Source: Flavobacteriaceae bacterium UBA5534 (GTDB lineage Bacteria; Bacteroidota; Bacteroidia; Flavobacteriales; Flavobacteriaceae). Taken from it: a stretch of DNA of 64,000 nucleotides. Where the stretch lies: positions 56,033 to 120,032 of the forward strand of contig DINS01000031.1 of the NCBI GenBank assembly GCA_002426015.1. The letters are read 5' to 3'. A model generated the notes under the pieces. The model saw nothing but the letters and a program-made list of their open reading frames with translations. It had not been told where the DNA came from and searched no databases. A program made the translations under genes and the position numbers. Every line of letters begins with the position of its first letter. Position 1 is the stretch's first letter. Shown one piece after another: positions 28,119-37,517 of the stretch.

Positions 28119-29447
28119 ATGAGTAAAACTATTTCTGGTTTTTCAAAATTGTCTAAATCCAAAAAAATCGATTGGATTGTTGATACCTATTTTTCTAATA
28201 AAGAAGATGCAAAACACATTATAAAACAATATTGGAATTCTAACGATAAGCTGCAACAACTTCATGATGAGTTTATTGAAAATACAATTACCAATTATTA
28301 TTTACCTCTTGGTGTCGCTCCAAATTTTTTAATTAACGGAACATCGTACACCATACCTATGGCAATTGAAGAAAGTTCGGTTGTGGCTGCTGCTAGTAAA
28401 GCTGCTAAATTTTGGTATGACAGAGGTGGTTTTAAAGCCGAAGTGCTATCAACCACAAAAATAGGTCAAGTACATTTTATTTATAATGGAAAGACAGAAA
28501 CGCTTAAAAAATATTTTGACAGTGTAAAATCAAAACTTATTGCAGATACCGAATCTCTCACAAAAAACATGCAAAAACGTGGAGGTGGAATTTTAGATAT
28601 TGAATTACGAGATAAAACAAAAGATATTAAAGGCTATTATCAATTACATGCAACATTCGAAACGTTGGATGCAATGGGAGCTAATTTCATTAATTCGTGT
28701 TTAGAGCAATTTGCCAAAACTTTTAAATCTGAAGCTCATCATTTTGAATTATTCACTTCAGAAGAAAAAAATATTCAAATTGTGATGAGTATTTTATCTA
28801 ACTACGTGCCAAATTGTTTAGTAAGAGCAGAAGTGAGTTGTAAGATTGAAGAGTTAAGTGATGACAAAAAAGTATCATCAGAAGAGTTTGCTACTAAATT
28901 TTTACAAGCTGTAAATATAGCAGAAGTTGAGCCTTATAGAGCTGTTACTCATAACAAAGGCATCATGAATGGTATAGATGCTGTTGTGTTAGCTACAGGA
29001 AATGATTTTAGAGCTGTTGAAGCTGGAGTTCATGCTTACGCTTCAAGAAATGGAAGATATTCAAGTTTAACACATGCTAAAATTGAAAATGGAATCTTCA
29101 CCTTTTGGATTGAGATTCCTTTAGCACTAGGTACTGTTGGCGGATTAACCAATTTGCATCCTTTAGTAAAATTATCTTTAGAAATGCTTCACAAGCCTTC
29201 AGCAAAAGAATTAATGAAAATTGTAGCTGTTGCTGGATTGGCTCAAAATTTTGCAGCATTACGCTCACTTACAACTACAGGAATACAAGAAGGACATATG
29301 AAAATGCATTTAATGAACATTCTTAATCAGTTTGAAGCCACAGATAACGAGAAAATAATTCTTGTAGATCACTTTAAAACCAATGTCGTGACACACCATG
29401 CTGTTGTTGAGGCTATAAATAAGTTAAGAAATAAAAAGCTAAATTGA
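28119..29447 (+). CDS. Hydroxymethylglutaryl-CoA reductase, class II-like
   Basis: Converts HMG-CoA to mevalonate, the committed step of the mevalonate pathway. The 442 residues match the soluble class II enzymes: EENxI-like EFIENTITNYYLPLGVAPNF, the catalytic Glu in IEESSVVAAAS (about 84-85), DAMGANFINS, Lys280 in THNKGIMNG, Asp296 in TGNDFRAVEAG, and His393 in GIQEGHMKMH. All catalytic residues are present. Class II enzymes are often labelled degradative, but with mevalonate kinase and mvaD genes in this window a biosynthetic role is much more likely. The stop overlaps the next gene by 4 bp. Confidence 0.95.
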   Translation: MSKTISGFSKLSKSKKIDWIVDTYFSNKEDAKHIIKQYWNSNDKLQQLHDEFIENTITNYYLPLGVAPNFLINGTSYTIPMAIEESSVVAAASKAAKFWYDRGGFKAEVLSTTKIGQVHFIYNGKTETLKKYFDSVKSKLIADTESLTKNMQKRGGGILDIELRDKTKDIKGYYQLHATFETLDAMGANFINSCLEQFAKTFKSEAHHFELFTSEEKNIQIVMSILSNYVPNCLVRAEVSCKIEELSDDKKVSSEEFATKFLQAVNIAEVEPYRAVTHNKGIMNGIDAVVLATGNDFRAVEAGVHAYASRNGRYSSLTHAKIENGIFTFWIEIPLALGTVGGLTNLHPLVKLSLEMLHKPSAKELMKIVAVAGLAQNFAALRSLTTTGIQEGHMKMHLMNILNQFEATDNEKIILVDHFKTNVVTHHAVVEAINKLRNKKLN

Positions 29448-30352
29448 AAACCTACTACAGCAACGGAAAATTATTGATCACAGGAGAATATCTTGTTCTT
29501 GATGGCGCATTATCACTTGCTCTGCCTACAACTTATGGCCAGTCTCTTACAGTAAATCCAATTAAATTATCAAAATTACTTTGGAAAAGCATTGATTGTA
29601 ACAATGATATTTGGTTTGAAAATGAGCTTTCTTTAGATGAAATTTCAAAAGGTTTAAATACAACACATGATGATATTTCTAACAAGTTAATTCAAATTTT
29701 AAATGCTGCTCAACAACTAAATCCAGGCTTTTTAAATCCCAAAAGCGGATTTGAAGTCACTACAAAGCTCGATTTTCCAAAAAATTGGGGACTTGGCTCA
29801 TCTTCTACTCTAATTAATAATATTGCTAATTGGGCAAATGTGGACGCCTACAAATTGTTAGCACTTACTTTTGGAGGAAGCGGTTACGATATTGCTTGTG
29901 CAGACCACAACCATCCAATTACCTATCAGTTGGAAGATGAATATAGAATTACAACTGAAATAAATTTTAAACCTGTATTTGAAGAGCATCTATATTTTGT
30001 TTATTTAAACAAAAAACAGGACAGCAGAGAAGGCATTACTCAATACAAAGAAAACTCATCCAATGTGTCTGATGAAATTTTAGCCGTAAACAAGATTACC
30101 AAACAAATGATTGCTTGCCAACATCTGGATGAATTTCAAACGCTCATCAATCGGCATGAAGAAATCATTTCAAACATCATACAACTAAAACCTATCAAAG
30201 AGCAGCTTTTTAGCGACTTTAATGGCAGTATCAAAAGCCTTGGTGCTTGGGGAGGCGATTTCGTTTTGGTTGCCTCTAAAGAATCTCCCTTAAATTATTT
30301 CAAAACTAAAGGTTTCGAGACTATTATCCCCTTTGGCCAAATGGTGTTATAG
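29444..30352 (+). CDS. GYDIA-family GHMP kinase (candidate phosphomevalonate kinase)
   Basis: GHMP-superfamily small-molecule kinase of 302 residues. It shows the N-terminal GKLLITGEYLVLDGA motif, the phosphate-binding loop WGLGSSSTL (about 115-123), and the GSGYDIA signature (about 145-151). The third GHMP motif near the C-terminus is SLGAWGGDFVLV. The start is TTG (29444-29446), overlapping the reductase TGA; no ATG lies nearby, so translation is probably coupled. The window already has mevalonate kinase and mvaD, so this could supply the missing phosphomevalonate kinase step. That is inference from context. Confidence 0.85.
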   Translation: MKTYYSNGKLLITGEYLVLDGALSLALPTTYGQSLTVNPIKLSKLLWKSIDCNNDIWFENELSLDEISKGLNTTHDDISNKLIQILNAAQQLNPGFLNPKSGFEVTTKLDFPKNWGLGSSSTLINNIANWANVDAYKLLALTFGGSGYDIACADHNHPITYQLEDEYRITTEINFKPVFEEHLYFVYLNKKQDSREGITQYKENSSNVSDEILAVNKITKQMIACQHLDEFQTLINRHEEIISNIIQLKPIKEQLFSDFNGSIKSLGAWGGDFVLVASKESPLNYFKTKGFETIIPFGQMVL

Positions 30353-30356
30353 CATA

Positions 30357-30389
30357 AAAAAAGGCTTCATAGTGTATGAAGCCTTTTTT
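30357..30389. terminator. Bidirectional terminator between convergent genes
   Basis: A perfect 15-bp stem with a 3-nt loop (GTG), flanked by A and T runs in both directions (30357-30371 and 30375-30389). It separates the GYDIA kinase gene (+) from the PpiD-like gene (-) and can act on both strands. Confidence 0.9.
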
Positions 30390-30411
30390 ATCTTATTTAT
30401 TATTTTTCAGA

Positions 30412-32565
30412 TTAATAGAATTTAGCTCTATTATCTTCAATATCTGCTGTTTCTTTTAGTGCATTATAAACTTTACCTTGAGCTGCATTTACTCTTGCGG
30501 CTGAAAGTCTGTTTGCGACTGCCTGGTAGTTATCTAATTTAGGTGCTTCGTTTTTATTGGTCACTTCTACCATATAAATACCATTTTTACCATCAATCAG
30601 TTTTGATTTTTGACCAACTTTCATCCCAAATGCAGTTCCTACAACCATTGGCTCTAATCCTGCGCCTGACAATGTTGGATTTTTCATTGTAACTCCAGAA
30701 GCATTTTGTATAGCTACATTTTGACTTTTTGCAATGTCATCCATAGATTTTCCAGCAATTTTTTCTCTGATCATTTTTGCCTTTTTCTCTTTGATGATTT
30801 CTGGCTTTGCAATTGGAGATGCAGCTTCAACACTCATTAAACCCTTTTTACCGGCTGCAGTTACTTGCGCAATGACATAGCCTCCACTTGGAATCGAGAA
30901 ACGTTTAAAATCACCTACATCAGTCCCATCCTCAAATGCCCAACGAACAATAGCACGTTGACTGCCAAGACCAGGAACATTCTCTTCCAATTCTTTTATT
31001 CCATTGACTGGTTTTACTTCATAATTATTAGCTTTTGCTACTTCTTGAAAATCTTTGTCTTTAATTGCGATTTCAAATTTAGAAGCTGCATTGAACACTT
31101 GGTCAATTGTTTTCTCTGAAGGTTCAATTTTTTGAGCTAATGTTGCTAATTTTAAAATTCTGCTTTTTTCTTTTTGTCCTAAAATTTCAATAACATGAAA
31201 TCCAAAAGCTGTTTTTACAACTCCCATATCACCTGTCTTTCCTTCAAATTCAAAGTCATTGAATTCTGGAACCATTGTGTTATATGGATGATAATCATAT
31301 TCACCACCTTTTTCAACACTACCTTGGTCAGATGATAATGCAGTTACCAATTCAGGAAATTTAGATTTGTTAGCTTTTACAACTGCCAATACACTATCTG
31401 CTGTTTTTTTAGCTTGCTCTTCAGTTTTAGTGACATCTGGTTGGGCACTTTGGGCTCCAGCAAATGGAATTAAAATGTGTCTTACTTTTACAGAGTCTGG
31501 AATAGTCTTTTCGGCAACAACTTTAGTGATTTTATACATTTCGTTGTCTTTGTATGGTCCATAGTATTGACCAACCGACAAGTTGAAAATGCTATCTTGA
31601 ACTGTTGCTGGCAATGTGTTTTTGGCAACAAAATTGTCATTGTACTTTATATCAGAATATGTATTGATAAACTCTTCTACATTCGTAGTTTCACGGAAAC
31701 CAATAACAGTGTCTGTTAATTTAGACGCTTCATTGTATTCTACTTTATTGTTCAATAAAGCCAACACACTATTTTTTACAGCTTCTTCATCCTCTTCTGA
31801 AGCTACTTCTTTAAACTCAACAAAAGAGATATCTCTTGTCGCTTCCGTTTTGAACTTCTTTTCATTTTTCTTGATATAATCTGAAATATCAGATTTGGTA
31901 ACAGTAACAATACTGTCTGAAATTGAAGTAAAAGGAACCTGTACAAATTTTAAATCGACCGTTTCATTTTCTAATATGTACTCTACTTTAGCTTCGCCAA
32001 GTGTACTGGTAACACCAGCTTTGATCATATTATAATAAGCCTGTTCCTGTGCACCAATAGCAATTGATTGTTCGTTATCTACCCAATCGTTATAATTGAT
32101 TTGAGCTCTTCCTCCAAGTAATACTGGGTTTGGAGCAGTTTCTTTTAAGTTGGCAATAAATTCGTTTAGTTTGTTTTCATCAAACACACCTGCTTCGTTA
32201 CTGAACTCTGGAAAGCTTGAAAAGTTATTTTTTAACAAATCTCTCATTTGGTCTTTCTCAACGGTTAACCCTAACTCTTCAAATTGAGTATTCATGATTA
32301 ATTTGCGAAGTTCTAAATCCCAAACTCTGTTCATTGCTTGTGTAGATGTTCCGTTAGGTCCCATTTGGCGTTGCGCCAGTTCAACCTTATTCATAAAATC
32401 TTCACGATTGATGTCTTCGCCATTGATAGTTGCAACGGTATCTTGAGAATTTCCGAATGCACTACTATTTTTGAACAAGTCAGATAATACAAATGAGAAT
32501 AACGCCAATGCGATAATAAGTATTAAAAATAGTGATCGTTGTCTAATTTTATTTAAAACTGCCAT
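30412..32565 (-). CDS. PpiD-like membrane-anchored peptidyl-prolyl isomerase
   Basis: Periplasmic folding factor anchored in the inner membrane, acting on outer membrane or secreted proteins. From the ATG at 32565 the protein has 717 residues: a short basic tail, one membrane segment (about 11-30, SLFLILIIALALFSFVLSDL), a SurA/PpiD-like N-terminal chaperone region, and a parvulin domain beginning around KVRHILIPFAG and ending near FGFHVIEILG, then a second divergent isomerase-like region. An upstream in-frame ATG at 32616 would add 17 residues, but the 32565 start gives the normal PpiD topology. Confidence 0.9.
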   Translation of the reverse strand: MAVLNKIRQRSLFLILIIALALFSFVLSDLFKNSSAFGNSQDTVATINGEDINREDFMNKVELAQRQMGPNGTSTQAMNRVWDLELRKLIMNTQFEELGLTVEKDQMRDLLKNNFSSFPEFSNEAGVFDENKLNEFIANLKETAPNPVLLGGRAQINYNDWVDNEQSIAIGAQEQAYYNMIKAGVTSTLGEAKVEYILENETVDLKFVQVPFTSISDSIVTVTKSDISDYIKKNEKKFKTEATRDISFVEFKEVASEEDEEAVKNSVLALLNNKVEYNEASKLTDTVIGFRETTNVEEFINTYSDIKYNDNFVAKNTLPATVQDSIFNLSVGQYYGPYKDNEMYKITKVVAEKTIPDSVKVRHILIPFAGAQSAQPDVTKTEEQAKKTADSVLAVVKANKSKFPELVTALSSDQGSVEKGGEYDYHPYNTMVPEFNDFEFEGKTGDMGVVKTAFGFHVIEILGQKEKSRILKLATLAQKIEPSEKTIDQVFNAASKFEIAIKDKDFQEVAKANNYEVKPVNGIKELEENVPGLGSQRAIVRWAFEDGTDVGDFKRFSIPSGGYVIAQVTAAGKKGLMSVEAASPIAKPEIIKEKKAKMIREKIAGKSMDDIAKSQNVAIQNASGVTMKNPTLSGAGLEPMVVGTAFGMKVGQKSKLIDGKNGIYMVEVTNKNEAPKLDNYQAVANRLSAARVNAAQGKVYNALKETADIEDNRAKFY

Positions 32566-32742
32566 TTTGTTGTATACGTTTATTAAAATATAAGTGCGCG
32601 AAAATACCAATTTCATTTAAATAATGAAAGTAGAATATTGTTTTTTTGTCAAGGACACTGTCAAGTGGCAAAGTATGGAGTTGTAAAGCGTTCTATTAAA
32701 TCGAATTGTGAAATTTTAGAACTTAAAAGTTGAAACGGAAAA

Positions 32743-34029
32743 TCAATCTTCTCCCATAATTCTTAAGGACACCAAATCGATTTTGGTGGTAGAAACTTCC
32801 AATATCGTAAATAGGAAATTTTCAATGATGACCTGATCGTTAACTTGAGGAATCTCTTCGGTTTCATTAACAATCAACCCTCCTAATGTTTCATAGTTTT
32901 CATCTTCCGGAAGGTTCAACTTATAGGCTTCATTGATGTAATCGACCTCTAAACGGGCTGAAAATGTGTAGTTGTTATCATCTATTTTCTTTTCAATCAA
33001 CTCTACTGTATCGTGTTCGTCTTCAATTTCTCCAACCAGTTCCTCAATGATATCTTCAACGGTCATGATCCCTGATGTTCCACCGTATTCATCAATCACT
33101 ATCGAGATACTTTTTCTTTTCTTGGTCAATACATTTAAAACGTCTTTAACAAGCATGGTTTCTGGTACAAACTCAACTGACATTACCACAGACTTAATGG
33201 TTTTTGGTTTTTTGAACAAATCAAAAGAATGCACATAACCGATAATATCATCAATGGTATCTTTATACACTAATATTTTCGACAAACCAGATGATGTAAA
33301 CAAGGCGTTCAAGTTTTTAATGGAATCATTGATATCGACAGCGATGATTTCGGTACGAGGTATCATCACTTCACGTGCCTTGACTTCAGAAAATTCCAAA
33401 GCATTTTGAAAAATCTGTATTTCGCTATCTACCTCATCGTGCTCTTCAACCGATTCCATCTGCTCACTGATATAATTTCCCAACTCGACTTTGGTCATTA
33501 CCAATTGCACATCGTCTCCTTCTGATTTAAAAATATATTTGATGACCATATTGGATATCCAAATCACAAAATCGGACACATACCAAAATAGGAGATAAAA
33601 TACATAAGCTGGTATGGCCAATAGCTTTAGCAATGTATTGGCATAAATTTGAAAAAACACTTTTGGTAAAAATTCGGCAGTAATCAAAATGATCAACGTC
33701 GAAATAATCGTTTGAGATAGTAGGCTTAAATCGGTCAATAAATAATGCAAAAAAGGATAATCGACAACCAAGGTTTGAAACCAATTGACCAACAAATCTC
33801 CCATTAAAAACCCATAAACAACTAACGCTATATTATTACCAATAAGCATAGTTGCAATAAATTTTGATGGTTTTGCAGTTAGCTTTGTTAAAATTTTGGC
33901 AAGTAAATCGTTTTGTTTTTTTTCAATTTCGATATGTATCTTATTAGAGGACACATAGGCTATTTCCATCCCTGAAAAAAAAGCTGATAAGATGAGTGAT
34001 AAAATAATGATGAAAACATTGGCGTCCAT
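32743..34029 (-). CDS. CorC/HlyC-type CNNM-domain membrane protein with CBS pair
   Basis: Membrane protein of the CNNM/CorC group, implicated in divalent cation (mainly magnesium) transport or efflux. The 428 residues comprise an N-terminal DUF21/CNNM domain with about four membrane segments (to residue 180), a CBS pair (about 205-335, with VMIPRTEIIAVD and VIDEYGGTSGIMTVEDIIEELVG), and a C-terminal CorC_HlyC domain. GldE of flavobacteria belongs to the same superfamily but normally sits beside gldD; no gldD is near here, so I do not call it GldE. Last gene of the coaX-lptC run. Confidence 0.9.
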   Translation of the reverse strand: MDANVFIIILSLILSAFFSGMEIAYVSSNKIHIEIEKKQNDLLAKILTKLTAKPSKFIATMLIGNNIALVVYGFLMGDLLVNWFQTLVVDYPFLHYLLTDLSLLSQTIISTLIILITAEFLPKVFFQIYANTLLKLLAIPAYVFYLLFWYVSDFVIWISNMVIKYIFKSEGDDVQLVMTKVELGNYISEQMESVEEHDEVDSEIQIFQNALEFSEVKAREVMIPRTEIIAVDINDSIKNLNALFTSSGLSKILVYKDTIDDIIGYVHSFDLFKKPKTIKSVVMSVEFVPETMLVKDVLNVLTKKRKSISIVIDEYGGTSGIMTVEDIIEELVGEIEDEHDTVELIEKKIDDNNYTFSARLEVDYINEAYKLNLPEDENYETLGGLIVNETEEIPQVNDQVIIENFLFTILEVSTTKIDLVSLRIMGED

Positions 34030-34032
34030 AGC

Positions 34033-34215
34033 TTATTGCCTGTTTTTCATTTTTTTGATGAAATGTTTTTTGAAAAAATACATAAACACAGCCACTAAAG
34101 CAAAAAACAAAAGCATATAGGCCTTGTTTCTGTCTAAATTCCAATTTCTGTAAGTTTCGTAACCAAAAAAAACAGCAACAAATAGATAGGCGTACTGAAT
34201 AAATTTTTGAAGCAT
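34033..34215 (-). CDS. Small two-helix membrane protein of unknown function
   Basis: A 60-residue protein with two hydrophobic stretches (about 5-20 and 33-48) joined by a charged loop (RNWNLDRNK), ending in a strongly basic tail (KKHFIKKMKNRQ). I know of no assigned function. It lies 3 bp from the CorC-like gene and 44 bp after lptC on the same strand, and has a clean ATG, so it is very likely translated. The position between lptC and a cation-transport-like gene suggests an envelope role, but nothing more can be said. Confidence 0.7.
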   Translation of the reverse strand: MLQKFIQYAYLFVAVFFGYETYRNWNLDRNKAYMLLFFALVAVFMYFFKKHFIKKMKNRQ

Positions 34216-34259
34216 CGTAGTATTATAAAAGTTATTTAAGGCACAAAGATAGCTAATTA

Positions 34260-34811
34260 TTAATCTAAATAAACGATTCCAGTAATTTCGCTTAAGCCAT
34301 ATACATTAATATCCTTGTTAGAATCATACGCATTGGCACTCATGATTTTTTCGGGAGACACAAACCGTATGGGTCTGTTTGTAAAAATCCATTCTTTTTT
34401 TTGATCAAAATAAAGTTGCTCGGCAAATAAGGTGTCCAGCTCTTGGGTTACAATCACCACATTGCCACGAAGGTCTATTAAATCAGTTTCGGAATAAGAA
34501 ATTGCATAGTCAGAAGTGATGACACTTTTTTTGTTGTTATCTGCAAACAACGTTAGTTTAATCCCTTGAGGAAACTCTGTAAACTCAAAATCTCGATTGG
34601 AGTAATCGAGCATTTTGGTACTTACCAAATCAGCTTTTATTTTACCCGAATCGGTATATTTTAAATTGATAGTATCAGCTACTCCAATAGGTTCGTTCTG
34701 TAAAACACCTATTTGCTGAACTTCATCGTAATTGTTTTTACATGAAAAAAACATAGTCACAGCAAAGGCTATGACTATGTTTAATAGTTTATATGAATCT
34801 TTAACTTTCAT
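34260..34811 (-). CDS. lptC: LPS export protein LptC
   Basis: Periplasmic component of the LptB2FGC transporter that passes LPS to the LptA bridge. The 183-residue product starts with a lipoprotein signal (VIAFAVTMFFSC, Cys24), unlike the single membrane anchor of E. coli LptC but in line with Bacteroidota members I recall. The rest matches the OstA-like beta-jellyroll pattern (TDYAISYSETDLIDLRGNVVIVTQELDTLFAEQLYFD is the characteristic part). The start codon abuts the stop of the TPR gene (34812). Together with lpxB it supports an LPS-type outer membrane. Confidence 0.88.
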   Translation of the reverse strand: MKVKDSYKLLNIVIAFAVTMFFSCKNNYDEVQQIGVLQNEPIGVADTINLKYTDSGKIKADLVSTKMLDYSNRDFEFTEFPQGIKLTLFADNNKKSVITSDYAISYSETDLIDLRGNVVIVTQELDTLFAEQLYFDQKKEWIFTNRPIRFVSPEKIMSANAYDSNKDINVYGLSEITGIVYLD

Positions 34812-36191
34812 TTACAATTTTGGCACTGTCACACTTGCATTGATCCAACAACCGATATTGATAGTTTGACCTGCATTACCTTCGGTAAAAATCATACTCT
34901 TGGTAGGTGCTTTAGCTTCATAACTTTCAGCCAAACCGTTAGCATACGATGCAAGGTTGGCATCTACTCTAGCTGCTTTACGAGCTTCAGCTGCAGCTAA
35001 CCAGTACACAGCTCTTTTATGAAAAATATCTTTTCCACAATCGTTGGCACTATTACCATACATAATGGCAATTGCTGTATAAGCTTTACCCATTGATGGA
35101 CTTAACTCCAATGCTTTTCTATAATAGCTTCTCGCTCCAGAATAGTTTCCTTTTTTCTGCATGCTTTTACCAATATCATAAGCTCTTTTCGCTTTCTTTA
35201 AAGGATCTTTTTCTAAATTATAGGCTTGGTCTAAATAATCGTTAGCCTCTTTGGTTTTTCCTTCCTTGAACAATAAACTTGCAACGAAGTATTTTGTATC
35301 GGCAGAAGGCGCAGCCAAATCATATGCTTTTACCAATTCAATATATAAAGGATCGTCAGTACACTCTTTGTTATACATTCTGTTTACTGCACGTTGCAAC
35401 CAAACTGCATTATTTTTGTTTTGTTCAAAATCCTTTTTATATAATGGAATCAAGTTTTCGCAATTAGCCAATTGACCTAATTTGCTATCAATACTGCCTG
35501 AAATTTTATCGTAATTTTCTAAATAGCTTTCGTATTGTGCTTTGTATTGTGGTTCTTTACCAGTCAAAGTTCCAGCCTCTTCTTTTTCAACTAAAGGGTT
35601 TAACTTTTCAGTATAGTTTTCCACTTCTTTCTCAATTTTTTCACTGACATCATCATATTTGTTGAATACATCTTGAACAGGTACTTGACCAGCAGTGTGC
35701 ATATCTACAATAGTTGAAAAATAAATATATAATCCTCTAGGGCTTGTAAACGCTTCTGGAGCAGTTTTATATAATTTATCAAAAGCATCATAGATTTGCT
35801 TATCATTTAAGCCCAATTCCTTTTTATAATCGTACATCAACTCTGCTTTATCTTGAAGCACTTCTCCAGCTGTGTAATTTGAAGGGAAATGAACAACAGA
35901 CTCGTCCCAAAGCTTCATTAAGTCGTTAATGTAACCCACTTTTTCAGCGCCTGTTGAATTTTCAATTTTATGGTTTAATATGTTTTTCCCATAAGCATAG
36001 ATGGCTCTGTTGAATTTTGGGCATTTATTACGAACTTTCATCCATGGACTATAAGCCTCATCATACTTTTTACTTTTATAGTAATCGGTAAAAATGGTTA
36101 AGTTAGTCATGCACTCTTCGTCTTGTTGTGCAAAGCTCATATTAAAACCTAGCAAAAGGGCTGCAAATACTAAAGTAATTCTCGTTTTCAT
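34812..36191 (-). CDS. Secreted tetratricopeptide-repeat protein
   Basis: Periplasmic or outer-membrane-associated scaffold, function unknown. The 459 residues have a cleavable signal peptide (about 1-21, LVFAALLLGFNMSFAQ) and helical repeats throughout. Clear TPR-like units occur near the C-terminus (KAKRAYDIGKSMQKKGNYSGARSYYRKALELSP). The final 30 residues end in a beta-like stretch (IGCWINASVTVPKL). It lies between the outer membrane protein gene and lptC in one minus-strand run, so a role in envelope assembly is plausible. No catalytic residues are evident. Confidence 0.82.
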   Translation of the reverse strand: MKTRITLVFAALLLGFNMSFAQQDEECMTNLTIFTDYYKSKKYDEAYSPWMKVRNKCPKFNRAIYAYGKNILNHKIENSTGAEKVGYINDLMKLWDESVVHFPSNYTAGEVLQDKAELMYDYKKELGLNDKQIYDAFDKLYKTAPEAFTSPRGLYIYFSTIVDMHTAGQVPVQDVFNKYDDVSEKIEKEVENYTEKLNPLVEKEEAGTLTGKEPQYKAQYESYLENYDKISGSIDSKLGQLANCENLIPLYKKDFEQNKNNAVWLQRAVNRMYNKECTDDPLYIELVKAYDLAAPSADTKYFVASLLFKEGKTKEANDYLDQAYNLEKDPLKKAKRAYDIGKSMQKKGNYSGARSYYRKALELSPSMGKAYTAIAIMYGNSANDCGKDIFHKRAVYWLAAAEARKAARVDANLASYANGLAESYEAKAPTKSMIFTEGNAGQTINIGCWINASVTVPKL

Positions 36192-36209
36192 CGTTGTATT
36201 ATTATACGG

Positions 36210-37517
36210 TTAATTATATTTTCGTTTTTGGAACCATCTATCGTTCAAAGATAAACCAATTTGTAGGTTTATAAAGTTCTCTTGTATTAAATTTTGGTTC
36301 GTTGTTCCTCGTTTACCAAATTCAAATCCAATATTTCCATTAGAAAATAGACCTCCAACTGGTAACCCAACTCCAAAAGACATGCCAAACTCATTAATGG
36401 TTTCATTATTTATTTCTAATCCAGTGTTCTCAAAGTGCATTCCAGCTCTGTAAACCACACGTTTCCAGTATCCTGTAAAAGCATTATAATCTGGAATATA
36501 AAAACCACCCAACGACACTGAAGAGGCATTTACAAATGTTGCATTATCTATACTGAAAATTGGATTAGAAAATTTACTGGTGTTTTGAGTAGTGTATTCA
36601 ACACCTGCAAACCATTTTCTTGGCTGACCAATACCAACTCCTAATGAAAAACGAGAAGGAAGTGAAAGCTCTGTGGTCTTTAAATTATTTGCTTCTAAAT
36701 CTGCGTCAATGGTGTTAATCACAAATTCTGCCCCGCTTATTGGCTCGACAAGAATGGTTGAAAACGATCGTGTGTTATTGGAAGTTAAGTTACTCTCTGG
36801 TGCATACGTTAGTCCTGACATCAATTCCAATTTGTCATTGAGCATTGTCTTATATGACAGACCAAAATTGAAATTTAATCCGCTTAAATCCGACCTATTA
36901 TTTTCGCGTGATTGATATTGCACCAGATTACCTTCATCATCATATAAGAATGCAATCGAGCTGTTTTTTACGTTTCCAAAATTATAACTCGCCTCAACAC
37001 CAATACTTAATTCCTCTGTGATTTGGTAACCAAGCCCTAAAAATGCTTTGTTGACTCCTCCTTCTCCCTTATATCTATTAGTTACATCGTTGTTGGCGTT
37101 TTGAGATTCCAATTTGTAACCAACTGACGTGTAAGGCAAAAGGCCAAACCCTAACCCAAATTTACCCATTGGTACCGACAATGCTAAATAATCAAAGGTT
37201 GTGGTATTTGCTTTTTCGCTACCAGCATCGCTTTTAAGGTTTATGTTACTATAACTTCCACCTATAGCAAATTTTACCGGTCTGCTTTCGTTATTATAAA
37301 ATTTTATATTGTTTCCAGCATATCCAGCTGGGTTTCTTAAATTCACATGAATACTGTCATTGTAAATACTAAGCCCTCCCATGCTTCTGTTTTCGACTGT
37401 TCCTTTAAATTTTAAGCTTCCTATTCCGTAGAATGAGTATGGAGAAGCTGTTCCTTCTTGTGCTTGCGCTTGCAATGCAAATGCAGCTAATAAAACTATT
37501 ACAAGTTTTTTTATCAT
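36210..37517 (-). CDS. Outer membrane beta-barrel protein (FadL/OmpP1-like)
   Basis: Predicted outer membrane protein of 435 residues with a signal peptide (LVIVLLAAFALQAQAQ) and the alternating glycine/aromatic strands of a beta barrel. The N-terminal mature part, SPYSFYGIGSLKFKGTVENRSMGG, and the later GLGFGLLPYTSVGYK are typical of flavobacterial OmpP1/FadL-type or hypothetical porin-like proteins. The substrate is unknown. It shares one base with the coaX stop and is followed by the TPR gene after 18 bp, so coaX, this gene, the TPR gene and lptC form a likely operon. Confidence 0.8.
   Translation of the reverse strand: MIKKLVIVLLAAFALQAQAQEGTASPYSFYGIGSLKFKGTVENRSMGGLSIYNDSIHVNLRNPAGYAGNNIKFYNNESRPVKFAIGGSYSNINLKSDAGSEKANTTTFDYLALSVPMGKFGLGFGLLPYTSVGYKLESQNANNDVTNRYKGEGGVNKAFLGLGYQITEELSIGVEASYNFGNVKNSSIAFLYDDEGNLVQYQSRENNRSDLSGLNFNFGLSYKTMLNDKLELMSGLTYAPESNLTSNNTRSFSTILVEPISGAEFVINTIDADLEANNLKTTELSLPSRFSLGVGIGQPRKWFAGVEYTTQNTSKFSNPIFSIDNATFVNASSVSLGGFYIPDYNAFTGYWKRVVYRAGMHFENTGLEINNETINEFGMSFGVGLPVGGLFSNGNIGFEFGKRGTTNQNLIQENFINLQIGLSLNDRWFQKRKYN

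Noticed and set aside
32566..32616. Longer start for the PpiD-like protein
   Set aside because: The 17 extra residues precede a normal short cytoplasmic tail and membrane anchor, and PpiD-type proteins start close to the anchor.
32743..34029. Gliding motility protein GldE
   Set aside because: The domain order fits, but gldE normally lies beside gldD and ssb, which are absent here. CorC-like is the safer call.
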